DNA of 64,000 nt, taken from the NCBI RefSeq assembly GCF_046159835.1, contig NZ_JBJXCY010000001.1, positions 372,001 through 436,000 on the forward strand, written 5' to 3'. The notes under the pieces are model-generated. The model worked only from the letters and a program-made list of their open reading frames with translations. It was not told the origin of the DNA and made no database searches. The first letter of the stretch is position 1, and each line of letters opens with the position of its first letter. A program made the position numbers and the translations under genes. Of the stretch, positions 22,841 to 31,029 are shown piece by piece. The DNA is from JACKJK01 sp046159835 (GTDB lineage Bacteria > Pseudomonadota > Alphaproteobacteria > Rhizobiales > Tepidamorphaceae).

Positions 22841-24403
22841 ATGTCCTGGTCCGAAAGAACTTCGGGCGCGCTGAAGAAATCGGCTGTCTCCGATGCGCTG
22901 ATCCTGTGCGCTGGTGCGATCATTCTCGCTGCGATTTCGCATGCGCTTGATCTCGCCGAAAGATTCAACGCGTTCATGTATCTCCACGAGGAATGGGAAC
23001 TCGACGAGTTCGTCTTCGTGATGAACATCGTGGGCATCGCCGGCTTCATTTATGCTTGGCGCCGCGTCCTCGACATGCGCGAGCAGATGCGCCTTCGCGA
23101 CAAGGCCGAGGGCCGCGCCGCCTGGATCGCCCGCCACGATTCCCTGACCGGGCTTCCCAACCGCCACTATCTCGAGGAATTCTGCGCCGACCCGGACCGC
23201 CGCCGCTCCATTGCCTTTGCCGCGGCGATCGATCTCGACGGCTTCAAGAAGGTCAACGACCTGCTTGGCCACCACGGCGGCGACGAGCTGCTGTGCATGA
23301 TCGCCTCGCGCCTCGCCAATGCCTGCCCGAAGGCCGAAATCATCCGTATGGGCGGTGACGAGTTCGTCATCCTGCTGGAACGCGCGCCGACGGACCTTAT
23401 GGCGTTTGGCGTCTCGCTGGCGCGCGAACTGAGCCAGCCGGCCAACGTCTCGGGCTTCCAGGTGGAAGTCGGTGCGTCCATCGGCCTTGCGGTCACCGAG
23501 AAAAGCGATGCGAGCCTGAACGACGTCGTCCGCCGCGCGGACACCGCGATGTATGTCGCCAAGCGCCGGGGCCGAAACGCGGTAAGCCTGTTCGAACCGC
23601 ACATGGCCGACCTGCTCATCAAGCGCGCCGAAACCGAGCTTGCCCTGCGCAAGGCGGTCGAGGACGAGAGCATCGTTCCCCATTACCAGCCGTTGATGGA
23701 CTTGAGCACCGGCAAGGTCTGCGGGTTCGAAGCGCTGGCCCGCTGGACCGACGATTCGGGCAAGAGCATTCCGCCGAGCGAGTTCATCGAGCTTGCCGAG
23801 GACATGGGGCTGATCGTCGACCTGTCCGAACAGATCCTGCGCCGCGCCTGCCAGGACGCGCGCAAGTGGCCCTCCCACCTGATGCTGTCTTTCAACCTGT
23901 CGCCGACCCAGCTCAACGATCACCTGCTGGGCCTGCGCGTGGTGCAGATCCTTGGCGAAACGGGCCTCCCGCCACACCGGCTGGAAATCGAGATCACCGA
24001 AAGCGCGCTGGTCAGCGAACCGGAAGCGGCGAAATCGATCATCGAGGATCTTCACCTCGCCGGTATCCGCGTGGCGCTCGACGATTTCGGCACCGGCTAT
24101 TCCAGCCTCGCCCAGCTGTCTCACTACGAGTTCGACAAGATCAAAATCGACCGGGGCTTCATTTCCACGTTCCGAGACAACGAAAAGCAGATGAAGATCG
24201 TCAAGGCGATCGTCGGCCTTGGCAAGGGTCTGAACATCCAGACCACCGCCGAGGGGATCGAGGACCAGGACCAGCTCGATACGCTGAAATCCATCGGCTG
24301 CGACATGGGCCAGGGCTTCCTGTTCGCCAAGGCCATGACACCGGAACAGGTGGCCGACTTCCTTCAGGTTGGCGACAAGCCGAACATCGCCCAGACGGCC
24401 TGA
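22841..24403 (+). CDS. GGDEF/EAL dual-domain cyclic-di-GMP protein, both motifs intact
   Basis: A 520-residue membrane-anchored protein that may make or break cyclic-di-GMP. Two hydrophobic helices (about residues 18-35 and 58-72) precede a GGDEF domain with an intact MGGDEFVIL and an EAL domain with FEALARWT, EITESALVSE, DDFGTGYSSL, KIDRGF and AEGIED. There is no separate sensor domain. ATG 22841 has GGGGGGACGG directly upstream. In contrast to the protein at 5940-8891, both domains could be active. Confidence 0.93.
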   Translation: MSWSERTSGALKKSAVSDALILCAGAIILAAISHALDLAERFNAFMYLHEEWELDEFVFVMNIVGIAGFIYAWRRVLDMREQMRLRDKAEGRAAWIARHDSLTGLPNRHYLEEFCADPDRRRSIAFAAAIDLDGFKKVNDLLGHHGGDELLCMIASRLANACPKAEIIRMGGDEFVILLERAPTDLMAFGVSLARELSQPANVSGFQVEVGASIGLAVTEKSDASLNDVVRRADTAMYVAKRRGRNAVSLFEPHMADLLIKRAETELALRKAVEDESIVPHYQPLMDLSTGKVCGFEALARWTDDSGKSIPPSEFIELAEDMGLIVDLSEQILRRACQDARKWPSHLMLSFNLSPTQLNDHLLGLRVVQILGETGLPPHRLEIEITESALVSEPEAAKSIIEDLHLAGIRVALDDFGTGYSSLAQLSHYEFDKIKIDRGFISTFRDNEKQMKIVKAIVGLGKGLNIQTTAEGIEDQDQLDTLKSIGCDMGQGFLFAKAMTPEQVADFLQVGDKPNIAQTA

Positions 24404-24429
24404 CCAGACATCAGACGCACGAACCAAGA

Positions 24430-24465
24430 AAAAGGGCCCGCGGACGGCATGTCCCGGGCCCTTGA
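24430..24465. terminator. Hairpin between the convergent GGDEF/EAL and DUF1127 genes
   Basis: AAGGGCCCG and GGAC (24432-24445) pair with GTCC and CGGGCCCTT (24451-24463), with one bulged C. On the minus strand the stem is followed by TTTTTC, so it clearly terminates the DUF1127 gene; on the plus strand the T-tract is weak. Confidence 0.8.
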
Positions 24466-24511
24466 TCATGATCGCCGCTTTCGCGGTAGGGTCGTCGCTT
24501 CCGCATCAGGC

Positions 24512-24838
24512 TCAGGATGCCTTGTGCCTGGTGCCGCTGATGTAACGCGCTTCGTTCTGGCGCCGTTCGATGGCACGTCCGCGCAGGAACCGCGTGGCGT
24601 CCTCGCCGGAAGAAAGCGTTGCGGCATCCTGCAGGTCGAAGCGCTGCAGGCCGATGTCGCACAGCATCCGGTCGTCGAGTTCGGCAAGCCGGCTCAGCAT
24701 GGCACGCCGGCGGTAGAAGCCGGCAATGGCCGCAAACGGGCGGACGGCAAGTCCGGCAAGTCCGGCAAGTTCGTAGAGGCTGGCGCTACGGGAAGGGGCA
24801 CGGCCCCCGGTGGTGCATTCAAAAGTTGCATTGGTCAT
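24512..24838 (-). CDS. DUF1127 domain-containing small protein
   Basis: A 108-residue protein with the DUF1127 pattern in its second half: RRAMLSRLAELDDRMLCDIGLQRFDL, the conserved arginine-rich helix-turn seen in alphaproteobacterial DUF1127 proteins. These proteins are known in other species to bind RNA or to affect phosphate, carbon or stress responses. The gene starts at ATG 24838, preceded by AAAGGAGA eight bases upstream. The leader on the minus strand contains a perfect 11-base hairpin (24889-24926). It is divergent from the LysR gene. Confidence 0.85.
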   Translation of the reverse strand: MTNATFECTTGGRAPSRSASLYELAGLAGLAVRPFAAIAGFYRRRAMLSRLAELDDRMLCDIGLQRFDLQDAATLSSGEDATRFLRGRAIERRQNEARYISGTRHKAS

Positions 24839-24888
24839 TGTCCGGTCTCCTTTCATGGTCTCCGAGATACGGCTGCCTCCCCGGCCAT

Positions 24889-24926
24889 CCCGGACGCACG
24901 GTTGGATGAGGGGATGTGCGTCCGGG
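24889..24926 (-). promoter_or_regulatory. Perfect 11-base hairpin with a C-rich loop in the DUF1127 leader
   Basis: CCCGGACGCAC (24889-24899) and GTGCGTCCGGG (24916-24926) are perfect inverted repeats around a 16-base loop. On the minus strand the loop reads ATCCCCTCATCCAACC, which contains an anti-Shine-Dalgarno-like CCCCTC. It is 50-90 bases upstream of the DUF1127 start, in its probable 5' leader, and could be an RNA thermometer-like or sRNA-like element. Confidence 0.55.
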
Positions 24927-25044
24927 TCTAGGCCAGTACCGGTCGTGCTGCTGTTCGCCCGGTACCTGAGAGGTGTCCGCTCGGGACAGGTTGGAAGATG
25001 GACCCTCGTCTTGCATTCGTCCAACGAATGTTATTTATTCCAAG

Positions 25045-25061
25045 CATCAGTTTAATTGATG
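25045..25061. promoter_or_regulatory. Inverted repeat ATCA-N7-TGAT between the DUF1127 and LysR genes
   Basis: CATCA (25045-25049) and TGATG (25057-25061) are inverted arms around 7 bases, contained in a LysR-type T-N11-A frame. It lies just before the LysR start codon (25074), a usual position for autoregulation by a LysR regulator. Confidence 0.4.
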
Positions 25062-25073
25062 AGTGAGGTGACC

Positions 25074-25943
25074 ATGATCCCCCTCGATCACGACCAGCTT
25101 CGAACCTTCCTCGCCGTTGCGGAAACCTGCAGCTTCACGCGCGCCGCCGAGGAAGTGCATCGCACCCAGTCCGCGGTCTCCATGCAGATCAAGAAGCTCG
25201 AGGAGCGCGTCGGCTGTTCGCTGTTCACGCGCACCGGGCGCGAGATCGGGCTGACGACGGAAGGCCGCACGCTCGTCTCGTACGCGCAGAAGATCATGGC
25301 GCTCAACGAAGCCGCGCTCGGCGCCATCTCCAACGAAGAAATGACCGGGACGGTGACGCTCGGCGTTCCCGACGATTATGCCGACCGCCTGCTGCCGCGC
25401 GTGCTGGCAGCGTTCAACCGCACGCACCCGTCCGTGGAAGTCTTCGTCGACTGCCACTCCTCGAACCTCGTGGCCAAGAAGGTGCGCTCCGGTGAACTGG
25501 ACCTCGGCATCGTCACCTTTGCCGATACCGGCGGCACCATCGTGCGCCGCGAGCCGCTGCACTGGGTCGCGTCTGAATCCATGGCTGCCGCGCAGCAGGA
25601 CCCGATCCCTCTGGCGCTTGGCGGCGAGCACTGCATCTGGCGTCACCACGCCACCGATGCGCTGAACCGAGCAGGCCGCGACTGGCGCGTCACCTACACC
25701 TCGTCCAGCGCTGCCGCGATCAATGGCGCGGTCGCGGCAGGCCTTGCGATTTCCGTGCTGCCGGAGTCAGCCGTCCGGTCGGATGCGCGCATTCTCACGC
25801 AGGCCGACGGCTTCCCGTCATTGCCGGTGTGCGAGATCGCGATGATCCGCTCCAAGCATGCCAGCCAGCCGGTGCACAACGCGCTGGCCGAGCACATTGA
25901 ACGCCGGCTCAACAACCTGATGCCGACGGCCAACGTTGCCTGA
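25074..25943 (+). CDS. LysR-family transcriptional regulator
   Basis: A 289-residue regulator with an N-terminal winged helix-turn-helix (residues about 8-65; FTRAAEEVHRTQSAVSMQIKKLE) and a LysR substrate-binding domain from about residue 90. ATG 25074 with GAGG upstream is chosen over the ATG at 25059, which lies inside an inverted repeat. The neighbouring divergent gene is the DUF1127 gene, so this is the likely target, in addition to autoregulation. The inducer is not visible. The gene converges on gshA with a 26-base gap. Confidence 0.9.
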   Translation: MIPLDHDQLRTFLAVAETCSFTRAAEEVHRTQSAVSMQIKKLEERVGCSLFTRTGREIGLTTEGRTLVSYAQKIMALNEAALGAISNEEMTGTVTLGVPDDYADRLLPRVLAAFNRTHPSVEVFVDCHSSNLVAKKVRSGELDLGIVTFADTGGTIVRREPLHWVASESMAAAQQDPIPLALGGEHCIWRHHATDALNRAGRDWRVTYTSSSAAAINGAVAAGLAISVLPESAVRSDARILTQADGFPSLPVCEIAMIRSKHASQPVHNALAEHIERRLNNLMPTANVA

Positions 25944-25969
25944 TTGAAGGTGAGCGGCGGGAGCCTCGC

Positions 25970-27340
25970 CTAGTAGGCTTCCTCGATGAAGACACGGTCG
26001 ATATTGCCGCGCCATTCGCCGTGATAGGCCTTGAGCAGGCGTTCGGCATTGGTGACGCCGGTCTCGGCGATCTCCACCAGCGGCTCGATGAAGCGCGTCT
26101 CGTCGACCTCGCCACCGTGCCCGAAGGCGCGGCGCTGTAACCCCTGCCGCGCGATCTCGACGACCTCTTTCGAAATTTCCTGCACATTGGTGTTGCGGAA
26201 CGGCGTCTTCAGCGCCGTGCGCGGAACAGCATCGCGCAGGGCCTGCCGCTCCTCCGCCGTCCAGTCGGCAATCAGGTCGCTTGCGGCATCCAGCGCGGTC
26301 TCGTCGTAGAGCAGGCCAACGAACAGCGCGGGCAGGGCGCAGATCCCGCGCCACGGGCTGCCGTCCGCACCGCGCATTTCCAGGAAGCGCTTGAGGCGCA
26401 CTTCCGGGAAGATCGTCGAGAGGTGGTTGACCCAGTCAGAGCGCATCGCCTTCTCGCCCGGCAGGCCTGGGAGCTTGCCGTCGAGCAGGTCGCGGAACGA
26501 CTGGCCCGAAACATCGTGGTAGGTCGTACCGCGCTTGACGAAATACATCGGCACATCAAGGGCATAGTCGACGTAGCGCTCGAACCCGAACCCGTCCTCG
26601 AAGGCGAAGGGCAGCATGCCTGCGCGGTCGTTGTCGGTGTCGCGCCACACTTCGCTGCGGTAGGAGAGGAACTCGGTCGGCTCACCGTTCAGGAACGGCG
26701 AATTGGCGAACAGGGCGGTCGCGATCGGCTGCAGCGCCAGTCCGACGCGCATCTTGCGCACCATGTCGGCTTCGCTGGAGAAATCGAGGTTCACCTGCAC
26801 CGTGCAGGTTCGGTACATCATGTCGAGGCCCTTGGTACCCACCTTGGGCATGTAGGCCGTCATGATCTTGTAGCGGCTCTTGGGCATCTGCGGTGTTTCC
26901 GCCAGCGTCCATTTCGGCGAGGCGCCGAGGCCGAGGAACCCGATGCCGAGGCGGTCGGCCGCTTCGCGCACCTGCGCCAGATGCGAATGCACCTCGCGAC
27001 ACGTCTGATGGATGGATTGCAGCGGCGCACCGGACAATTCGAACTGCCCGCCCGGCTCCAGCGAAATGGCACCGCCGCCGATGGGGTCGGTCAGGCCGAT
27101 GATGCGGCCTTCATCGAGGATCGGCTCCCAGCGCAGCACCGCCTGCATGTTTTCAAGCAAGGCACGTATGCCGAATTCGCCATCATACTCGACGGGGCTC
27201 TTGTCCATCAGGCGGAAGCCGAACTTCTCGTGTTCGGTGCCGATGCGGAACGCCTCGCGCGGCTTGCAGCCGGCGGACAGCTCCGAAATCAGGTCATCGC
27301 GCGATTCTATCGGCGTCAGGTCGTCGGTATCACGCGCCAT
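25970..27340 (-). CDS. gshA: Glutamate--cysteine ligase
   Basis: First enzyme of glutathione synthesis: joins L-glutamate and L-cysteine using ATP. The 456-residue length and motifs (IGTEHEKFGF near the N-terminus, EPGGQFELSGAP, YRTCTVQVNLDF, NHLSTIFPEVRLKRFLEMR) fit the GCS2/plant-type family used by alphaproteobacteria, which differs from the E. coli gshA family. The ATG at 27340 is the natural start. No neighbour is involved in glutathione synthesis. Confidence 0.95.
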   Translation of the reverse strand: MARDTDDLTPIESRDDLISELSAGCKPREAFRIGTEHEKFGFRLMDKSPVEYDGEFGIRALLENMQAVLRWEPILDEGRIIGLTDPIGGGAISLEPGGQFELSGAPLQSIHQTCREVHSHLAQVREAADRLGIGFLGLGASPKWTLAETPQMPKSRYKIMTAYMPKVGTKGLDMMYRTCTVQVNLDFSSEADMVRKMRVGLALQPIATALFANSPFLNGEPTEFLSYRSEVWRDTDNDRAGMLPFAFEDGFGFERYVDYALDVPMYFVKRGTTYHDVSGQSFRDLLDGKLPGLPGEKAMRSDWVNHLSTIFPEVRLKRFLEMRGADGSPWRGICALPALFVGLLYDETALDAASDLIADWTAEERQALRDAVPRTALKTPFRNTNVQEISKEVVEIARQGLQRRAFGHGGEVDETRFIEPLVEIAETGVTNAERLLKAYHGEWRGNIDRVFIEEAY

Positions 27341-27463
27341 GCCCGTCTCCGTTCACATTCGTCGCGCCTTCGTTAGCCGCACTCAACCGATCGCACAAGG
27401 ACCGGCGTACCGCCCGAAGGTCTCCGCGTGGCATTAGATTGGAAGTCACTTCCAAAAAACAAG

Positions 27464-28258
27464 TCACTCGCTGGAAGAGCCTTTGCGCCAGTCGCCGCAG
27501 ATCGTCTGCACGAGGCTGAGGGCGGCCACTGCCGCGGTGTCCGCCCGCATGATGCGAGGGCCGAGCGACACCGCGCGCGCGCGGGGATGATCGCGGAGCG
27601 CGGCGCGCTCATCGCCCGAGAATCCACCCTCCGGCCCGATCAGCACGGTGACGGGCATGGCAACATTGCGCAGGGCGACCACGGGGTTCGCGACGGGCGC
27701 GGCCTCGTCGCAATGGACGAGCGTTTCGTTGCCGGGCACCGATTGCAGGAATTTTGCCAGCGGCAGCGGTTCACGCACGTCTGCCACCCACAGAACGCCG
27801 CACTGCTCGGTACCCTCGATGACGTTGGCCCGAAACTTATCGGCGTTGAAGCGCGGTGAATTGGTGTGCGCGGTGATGACAGGCTGGATGGCGGCCACGC
27901 CGAGCTCGGCGGCCTTCTGCGCGACATAGTCGAGCCGAGCGTGTTTCAGCGGAGCGAAGGCCAGCGTCAGCTGTTGCGGTTCGCCCTGGCTGCGCAGCAG
28001 GCCGGTGATATCTAGGCGGGCGGCCTTCTTCGTCACGTTGGAAAGCGTCGTCTCGAATTCCCCGTCGCGTCCGTTGAAGACGATGACATTGTCGCCTTCC
28101 CTGCGCCGCATGACCGTCACGAGTCGGTGCGCCTGCGATTTCTCCAGCGCAATCTGTTCGCCGGCGCGCAGCGGCGCGTCGAGATAGAGCCGCGGGACAT
28201 GCCGCCCGGATCCGGTGTCGTGTCCGCTGTCGGAAGTGTTAGTGTCGCGCGATTTCAT
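27464..28258 (-). CDS. rsmE: 16S rRNA (uracil1498-N3)-methyltransferase RsmE
   Basis: Methylates U1498 of 16S rRNA with SAM. The 264-residue protein has an N-terminal PUA-like domain (RLYLDAPL, HRLVTVMRRREGD, FNGRDGEF) and a C-terminal SPOUT knot with the conserved VLIGPEGGFS and LGPRIMRADTA. ATG 28258 is chosen over an upstream TTG at 28318. The short N-terminal segment (MKSRDTNTSDSGHDTGSG) is likely disordered and not conserved. It is divergent from the acetyltransferase gene at 28276 with only a 17-base gap. Confidence 0.94.
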   Translation of the reverse strand: MKSRDTNTSDSGHDTGSGRHVPRLYLDAPLRAGEQIALEKSQAHRLVTVMRRREGDNVIVFNGRDGEFETTLSNVTKKAARLDITGLLRSQGEPQQLTLAFAPLKHARLDYVAQKAAELGVAAIQPVITAHTNSPRFNADKFRANVIEGTEQCGVLWVADVREPLPLAKFLQSVPGNETLVHCDEAAPVANPVVALRNVAMPVTVLIGPEGGFSGDERAALRDHPRARAVSLGPRIMRADTAAVAALSLVQTICGDWRKGSSSE

Positions 28259-28275
28259 TGCCGGACCTCTGACCC

Positions 28276-28737
28276 ATGACGCCTGATAATTCAAGCCTGC
28301 TGCGCCTCGCCCAGGCAAGCGACCTCGATACGCTCGTCGACATGGTCGAACGCTTTAACATCGAAGATGGTCACCCGTTGGAGAACCCGGTGCGCGAAGC
28401 CCTTGCGACGCTCATCGACGATGCCTCCTACGGTGCTGCCTTCATGATCGGGCAGGAGGAGGCAGGCGCCCCCATTGGCTACGCCGTGCTGTGCCACGGC
28501 TTCAGCATCGAGTTCGGGGGCCGCGACACGATCCTCGATGAAGTCTGGCTGGTGCCGGAAGCGCGCGGGCGCGGACTCGGCAAGCGCGTGTTGCAGGAGC
28601 TTTACGACTGGTCGCGCGAGAACGGCTTCCTTGCCATCCATCTGGAAGTGATGGGCGACAATCCGGCGATGGAGATCTACCTGCGCGACGGCTTCATCGA
28701 TCGTGGCAGCCGCTTCATGAGCAAGCGGCTGACGTGA
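28276..28737 (+). CDS. GNAT family N-acetyltransferase
   Basis: A 153-residue acetyltransferase with the GNAT acetyl-CoA motif VPEARGRGLGKRVLQEL near residue 97 and a conserved GDNPAMEIYLRDGF in the second half. The substrate is unknown. The ATG at 28276 is divergent from rsmE. Confidence 0.87.
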   Translation: MTPDNSSLLRLAQASDLDTLVDMVERFNIEDGHPLENPVREALATLIDDASYGAAFMIGQEEAGAPIGYAVLCHGFSIEFGGRDTILDEVWLVPEARGRGLGKRVLQELYDWSRENGFLAIHLEVMGDNPAMEIYLRDGFIDRGSRFMSKRLT

Positions 28738-28827
28738 TTTTGACGGCTCAGGTTCCGCAACCGCGTTGACGCGGCGCGCCCGCCCGAGCAGGCTTGTATG
28801 AAACAAGCAAATCGGGAGGCGCGGGCG

Positions 28828-29430
28828 ATGGTGTGGCGGATATTTCAGGTGGCAGCGTTCCTGCTGGGCGTGGCGGCACTGCCGCAGCCGGTCACAGCGC
28901 AGGAGCAGGGCACCATCTTCTTCGGGCCGGATGCCGAGGTGCTGACCCTCCAGCGCGAGCGCTGGCAGGCCTGCCGCCGCCGCTGCGACAACGACGACCG
29001 CTGCGTCGGCTGGACCTATATCGAAGGCGTCAACCAGTGCCGGCTGAAGGAAGCCATCTGGCTGAAGGCCGACAACCAGTGCTGTGTCTCCGGCTACAAA
29101 CAGGATTCAGGCGGGCAACCCGGCGGCCAGCCGGGCGGCGGTGGCGATGACCGGCCCAATGCATCAGCGGGCATCGACAATGCCGCAATCCTGCGCCTGC
29201 ACTATAATTCGCGCGCCGACGGGCGCGGCATCTGCATCCAGACGCAACCGGCCGTGCCGCGCGCCTATCGCGGCTGGGCCTGCCTGTGGAAGGACAACCC
29301 GCTCTACGCGGAGATCGACCGGCTCCTCAACGACGCGAACGCCCGCAATCTCGCCTGCAACATCGAGTGGAACGACAGGCCGCGCGGCAGCTACGCCGAA
29401 TTGCAGGTGGTTTCCTGCGTCCGACGGTAG
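28828..29430 (+). CDS. Secreted PAN-domain cysteine-rich protein
   Basis: A 200-residue exported protein. A signal peptide (cleavage near VTAQ) is followed by a PAN/Apple-like domain (residues about 25-90), seen from FFGPDAEV, the CRRRCDNDDRCVGWTY cysteine pattern and CRLKEAIW to CCVSGYK. A Gly/Pro/Gln linker leads to a C-terminal domain with three or four further cysteines (GRGICIQTQP, WACLWK, NLACNIEW, VVSCVRR). PAN domains bind proteins or carbohydrates. ATG 28828 has GGGAGG eight bases upstream; the ATG at 28798 is an alternative. Confidence 0.75.
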   Translation: MVWRIFQVAAFLLGVAALPQPVTAQEQGTIFFGPDAEVLTLQRERWQACRRRCDNDDRCVGWTYIEGVNQCRLKEAIWLKADNQCCVSGYKQDSGGQPGGQPGGGGDDRPNASAGIDNAAILRLHYNSRADGRGICIQTQPAVPRAYRGWACLWKDNPLYAEIDRLLNDANARNLACNIEWNDRPRGSYAELQVVSCVRR

Positions 29431-29449
29431 GCCGGGAGGGCGAGCCTGT

Positions 29450-30886
29450 TCAGCTTGGCTTGTAGGCCAGCCGCAGCCCGCCCCAGTGCTGTCCGTTGAC
29501 CATGATGGGGGCCGACACGTCCTTCATCAGCACGAAGTTGCCGCCACCCATGTCGCGCCGATAGGTCTGCAGCAGGTAGGGCGCGGTGTTCTGCCCTGCG
29601 CGCAGGCCGACCCGGTCGTTGAAGATGCGGCGGTTGCGGCAATTTCCCATGTTCCAGACCGGATCATCGCTCTGGGGCTGCGAGAACTTCTTGTTGTGCG
29701 TCGGCAGGTAGCCGTTCACGTCCACCGCCGCGCAGAACACGACGTGTTCGCTCAAGTCCAGCGCCGGCTCCTGGATTTCCGGCAGCACCGCATCGGTAGT
29801 CGCGAGGCCACGCGTAGAAACCTGCTGCGGATCGCTGCCGGCGATCGGCTGGTAGTCGCGGTCGAACAGGTCGTCCAGCGTCGTATCGCCTTCCGCAATG
29901 GCCAGTTCGAAGGCGGCCGAAACCTGTTGCGCCATGTCAATCACGGCGCGGATCATCGGTGTGTCCGCCGTGTCGGCGTCGCTAAGCGCGACATTACCGA
30001 TCATGGCATCCGACCGGTCCACCGTCGCGGTGATGCGTTCCGACGCCGAACCCAGCGCGTCCACGAAACCGGACACGACGCCGTTCATGCCGCCGATCCG
30101 CTCGGCCAGCATCGAAGTGGAGCTGTCGATCCCCTCGATCCCGTCCTGGACCTGGCGGGAGGATTCCGCGATCTGGCTCATGGCCGCCCCGACATCGGCG
30201 ACCACGTCGTCGAGATCGGTTGTGGACGCACGTACGGATTCAACGAATTTCACGGCGGATTCGCCATGCTCGATCAGCGCATGTGCTTCGCCGTCCAGTT
30301 CCTTCAGCGTCGCCTCGATCTTCTGCGTCGCCGTGGAGGTCTGGCTTGCGAGCGCCTTCACCTCGCCGGCAACGACCGCGAAGCCCTTGCCCGCTTCGCC
30401 TGCGCGCGCCGCCTCGATGGTGGCGTTGAGCGCCAGCAGGTTGGTCTGCCTGGCAATTGCATCGATGGTGCCGGACACGTCGCGCACGCTTTCCAGCGCG
30501 CCCTTCAAGCCGTGAAGCTGTTGGGTGATCTTGCCGACGGCATCGACCAGCGAGGCGATTTCGCTCTTCGCCTGCTGCATCCGGTCGCGCGACATCGCAG
30601 CGGTTTCGCTGGTCTGCTCGGCAATGGTGGAGGACTCGGTCACCGCGTCCCGGATCATGCCCGTCATGGTCCGCGCGTTGGCCGCCGTTTCCGATACGTC
30701 TTGGAAATCGTCGTTCAACGAGTGGGTCTGGCCGGCGGCCTGGGTGATGATTCCTGCGACTTCGGCCATGTCGAGGCCGAATTCGCTCAGTGTCTGCGCC
30801 AGTTCACCGAACTTGCGCGTGAGATCGTTGGTTTCGCCATGGCCTGACTCTGCGGCCGCAGCTCCACCTTGTACGGTCGTGGACAT
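29450..30886 (-). CDS. Soluble methyl-accepting chemotaxis protein with C-terminal sensor
   Basis: A 478-residue chemoreceptor with no transmembrane segment. The signalling hairpin is in the N-terminal half, with the conserved tip IARQTNLLALNATIEAARAG at about residues 140-165. A C-terminal domain (about residues 300-478) holds the conserved pattern VDVNGYLPTHN, RRIFNDRVG and FVLMKDVSAPIMV followed by a Gly-Gln-His-Trp-Gly stretch. This is the inverted order of most receptors. It probably relays an internal signal to a CheA-CheW array. The start has GGGGACAGG upstream. A CtrA-like box (30940-30954) lies about 55 bases upstream. Confidence 0.9.
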   Translation of the reverse strand: MSTTVQGGAAAAESGHGETNDLTRKFGELAQTLSEFGLDMAEVAGIITQAAGQTHSLNDDFQDVSETAANARTMTGMIRDAVTESSTIAEQTSETAAMSRDRMQQAKSEIASLVDAVGKITQQLHGLKGALESVRDVSGTIDAIARQTNLLALNATIEAARAGEAGKGFAVVAGEVKALASQTSTATQKIEATLKELDGEAHALIEHGESAVKFVESVRASTTDLDDVVADVGAAMSQIAESSRQVQDGIEGIDSSTSMLAERIGGMNGVVSGFVDALGSASERITATVDRSDAMIGNVALSDADTADTPMIRAVIDMAQQVSAAFELAIAEGDTTLDDLFDRDYQPIAGSDPQQVSTRGLATTDAVLPEIQEPALDLSEHVVFCAAVDVNGYLPTHNKKFSQPQSDDPVWNMGNCRNRRIFNDRVGLRAGQNTAPYLLQTYRRDMGGGNFVLMKDVSAPIMVNGQHWGGLRLAYKPS

Positions 30887-30939
30887 CCTGTCCCCTTGGT
30901 GTATGGATTGCTCGACTGCTAGAAGGTCCCACGACGTTC

Positions 30940-30954
30940 TTAACGTTTCGCTAA
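30940..30954. promoter_or_regulatory. CtrA-like box upstream of the chemoreceptor gene
   Basis: TTAACGTTTCGCTAA matches TTAA-N7-TTAA in seven of eight positions. It lies 54 bases upstream of the chemoreceptor start. CtrA controls motility and chemotaxis in many alphaproteobacteria, which makes the location meaningful, but one-mismatch sites are expected by chance about twice per window of this size. Confidence 0.35.
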
Positions 30955-31029
30955 CCGTGACCGGATAGCGCGCCGCATCCGACGAAAGGATGACGTAGCG
31001 GAAATTCTATCACACCCACGAGCCTGCTC

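Noticed and set aside
29084..30847. A 587-residue open frame antisense to the chemoreceptor
   Set aside because: Only the chemoreceptor frame shows a coherent domain and the conserved hairpin tip.
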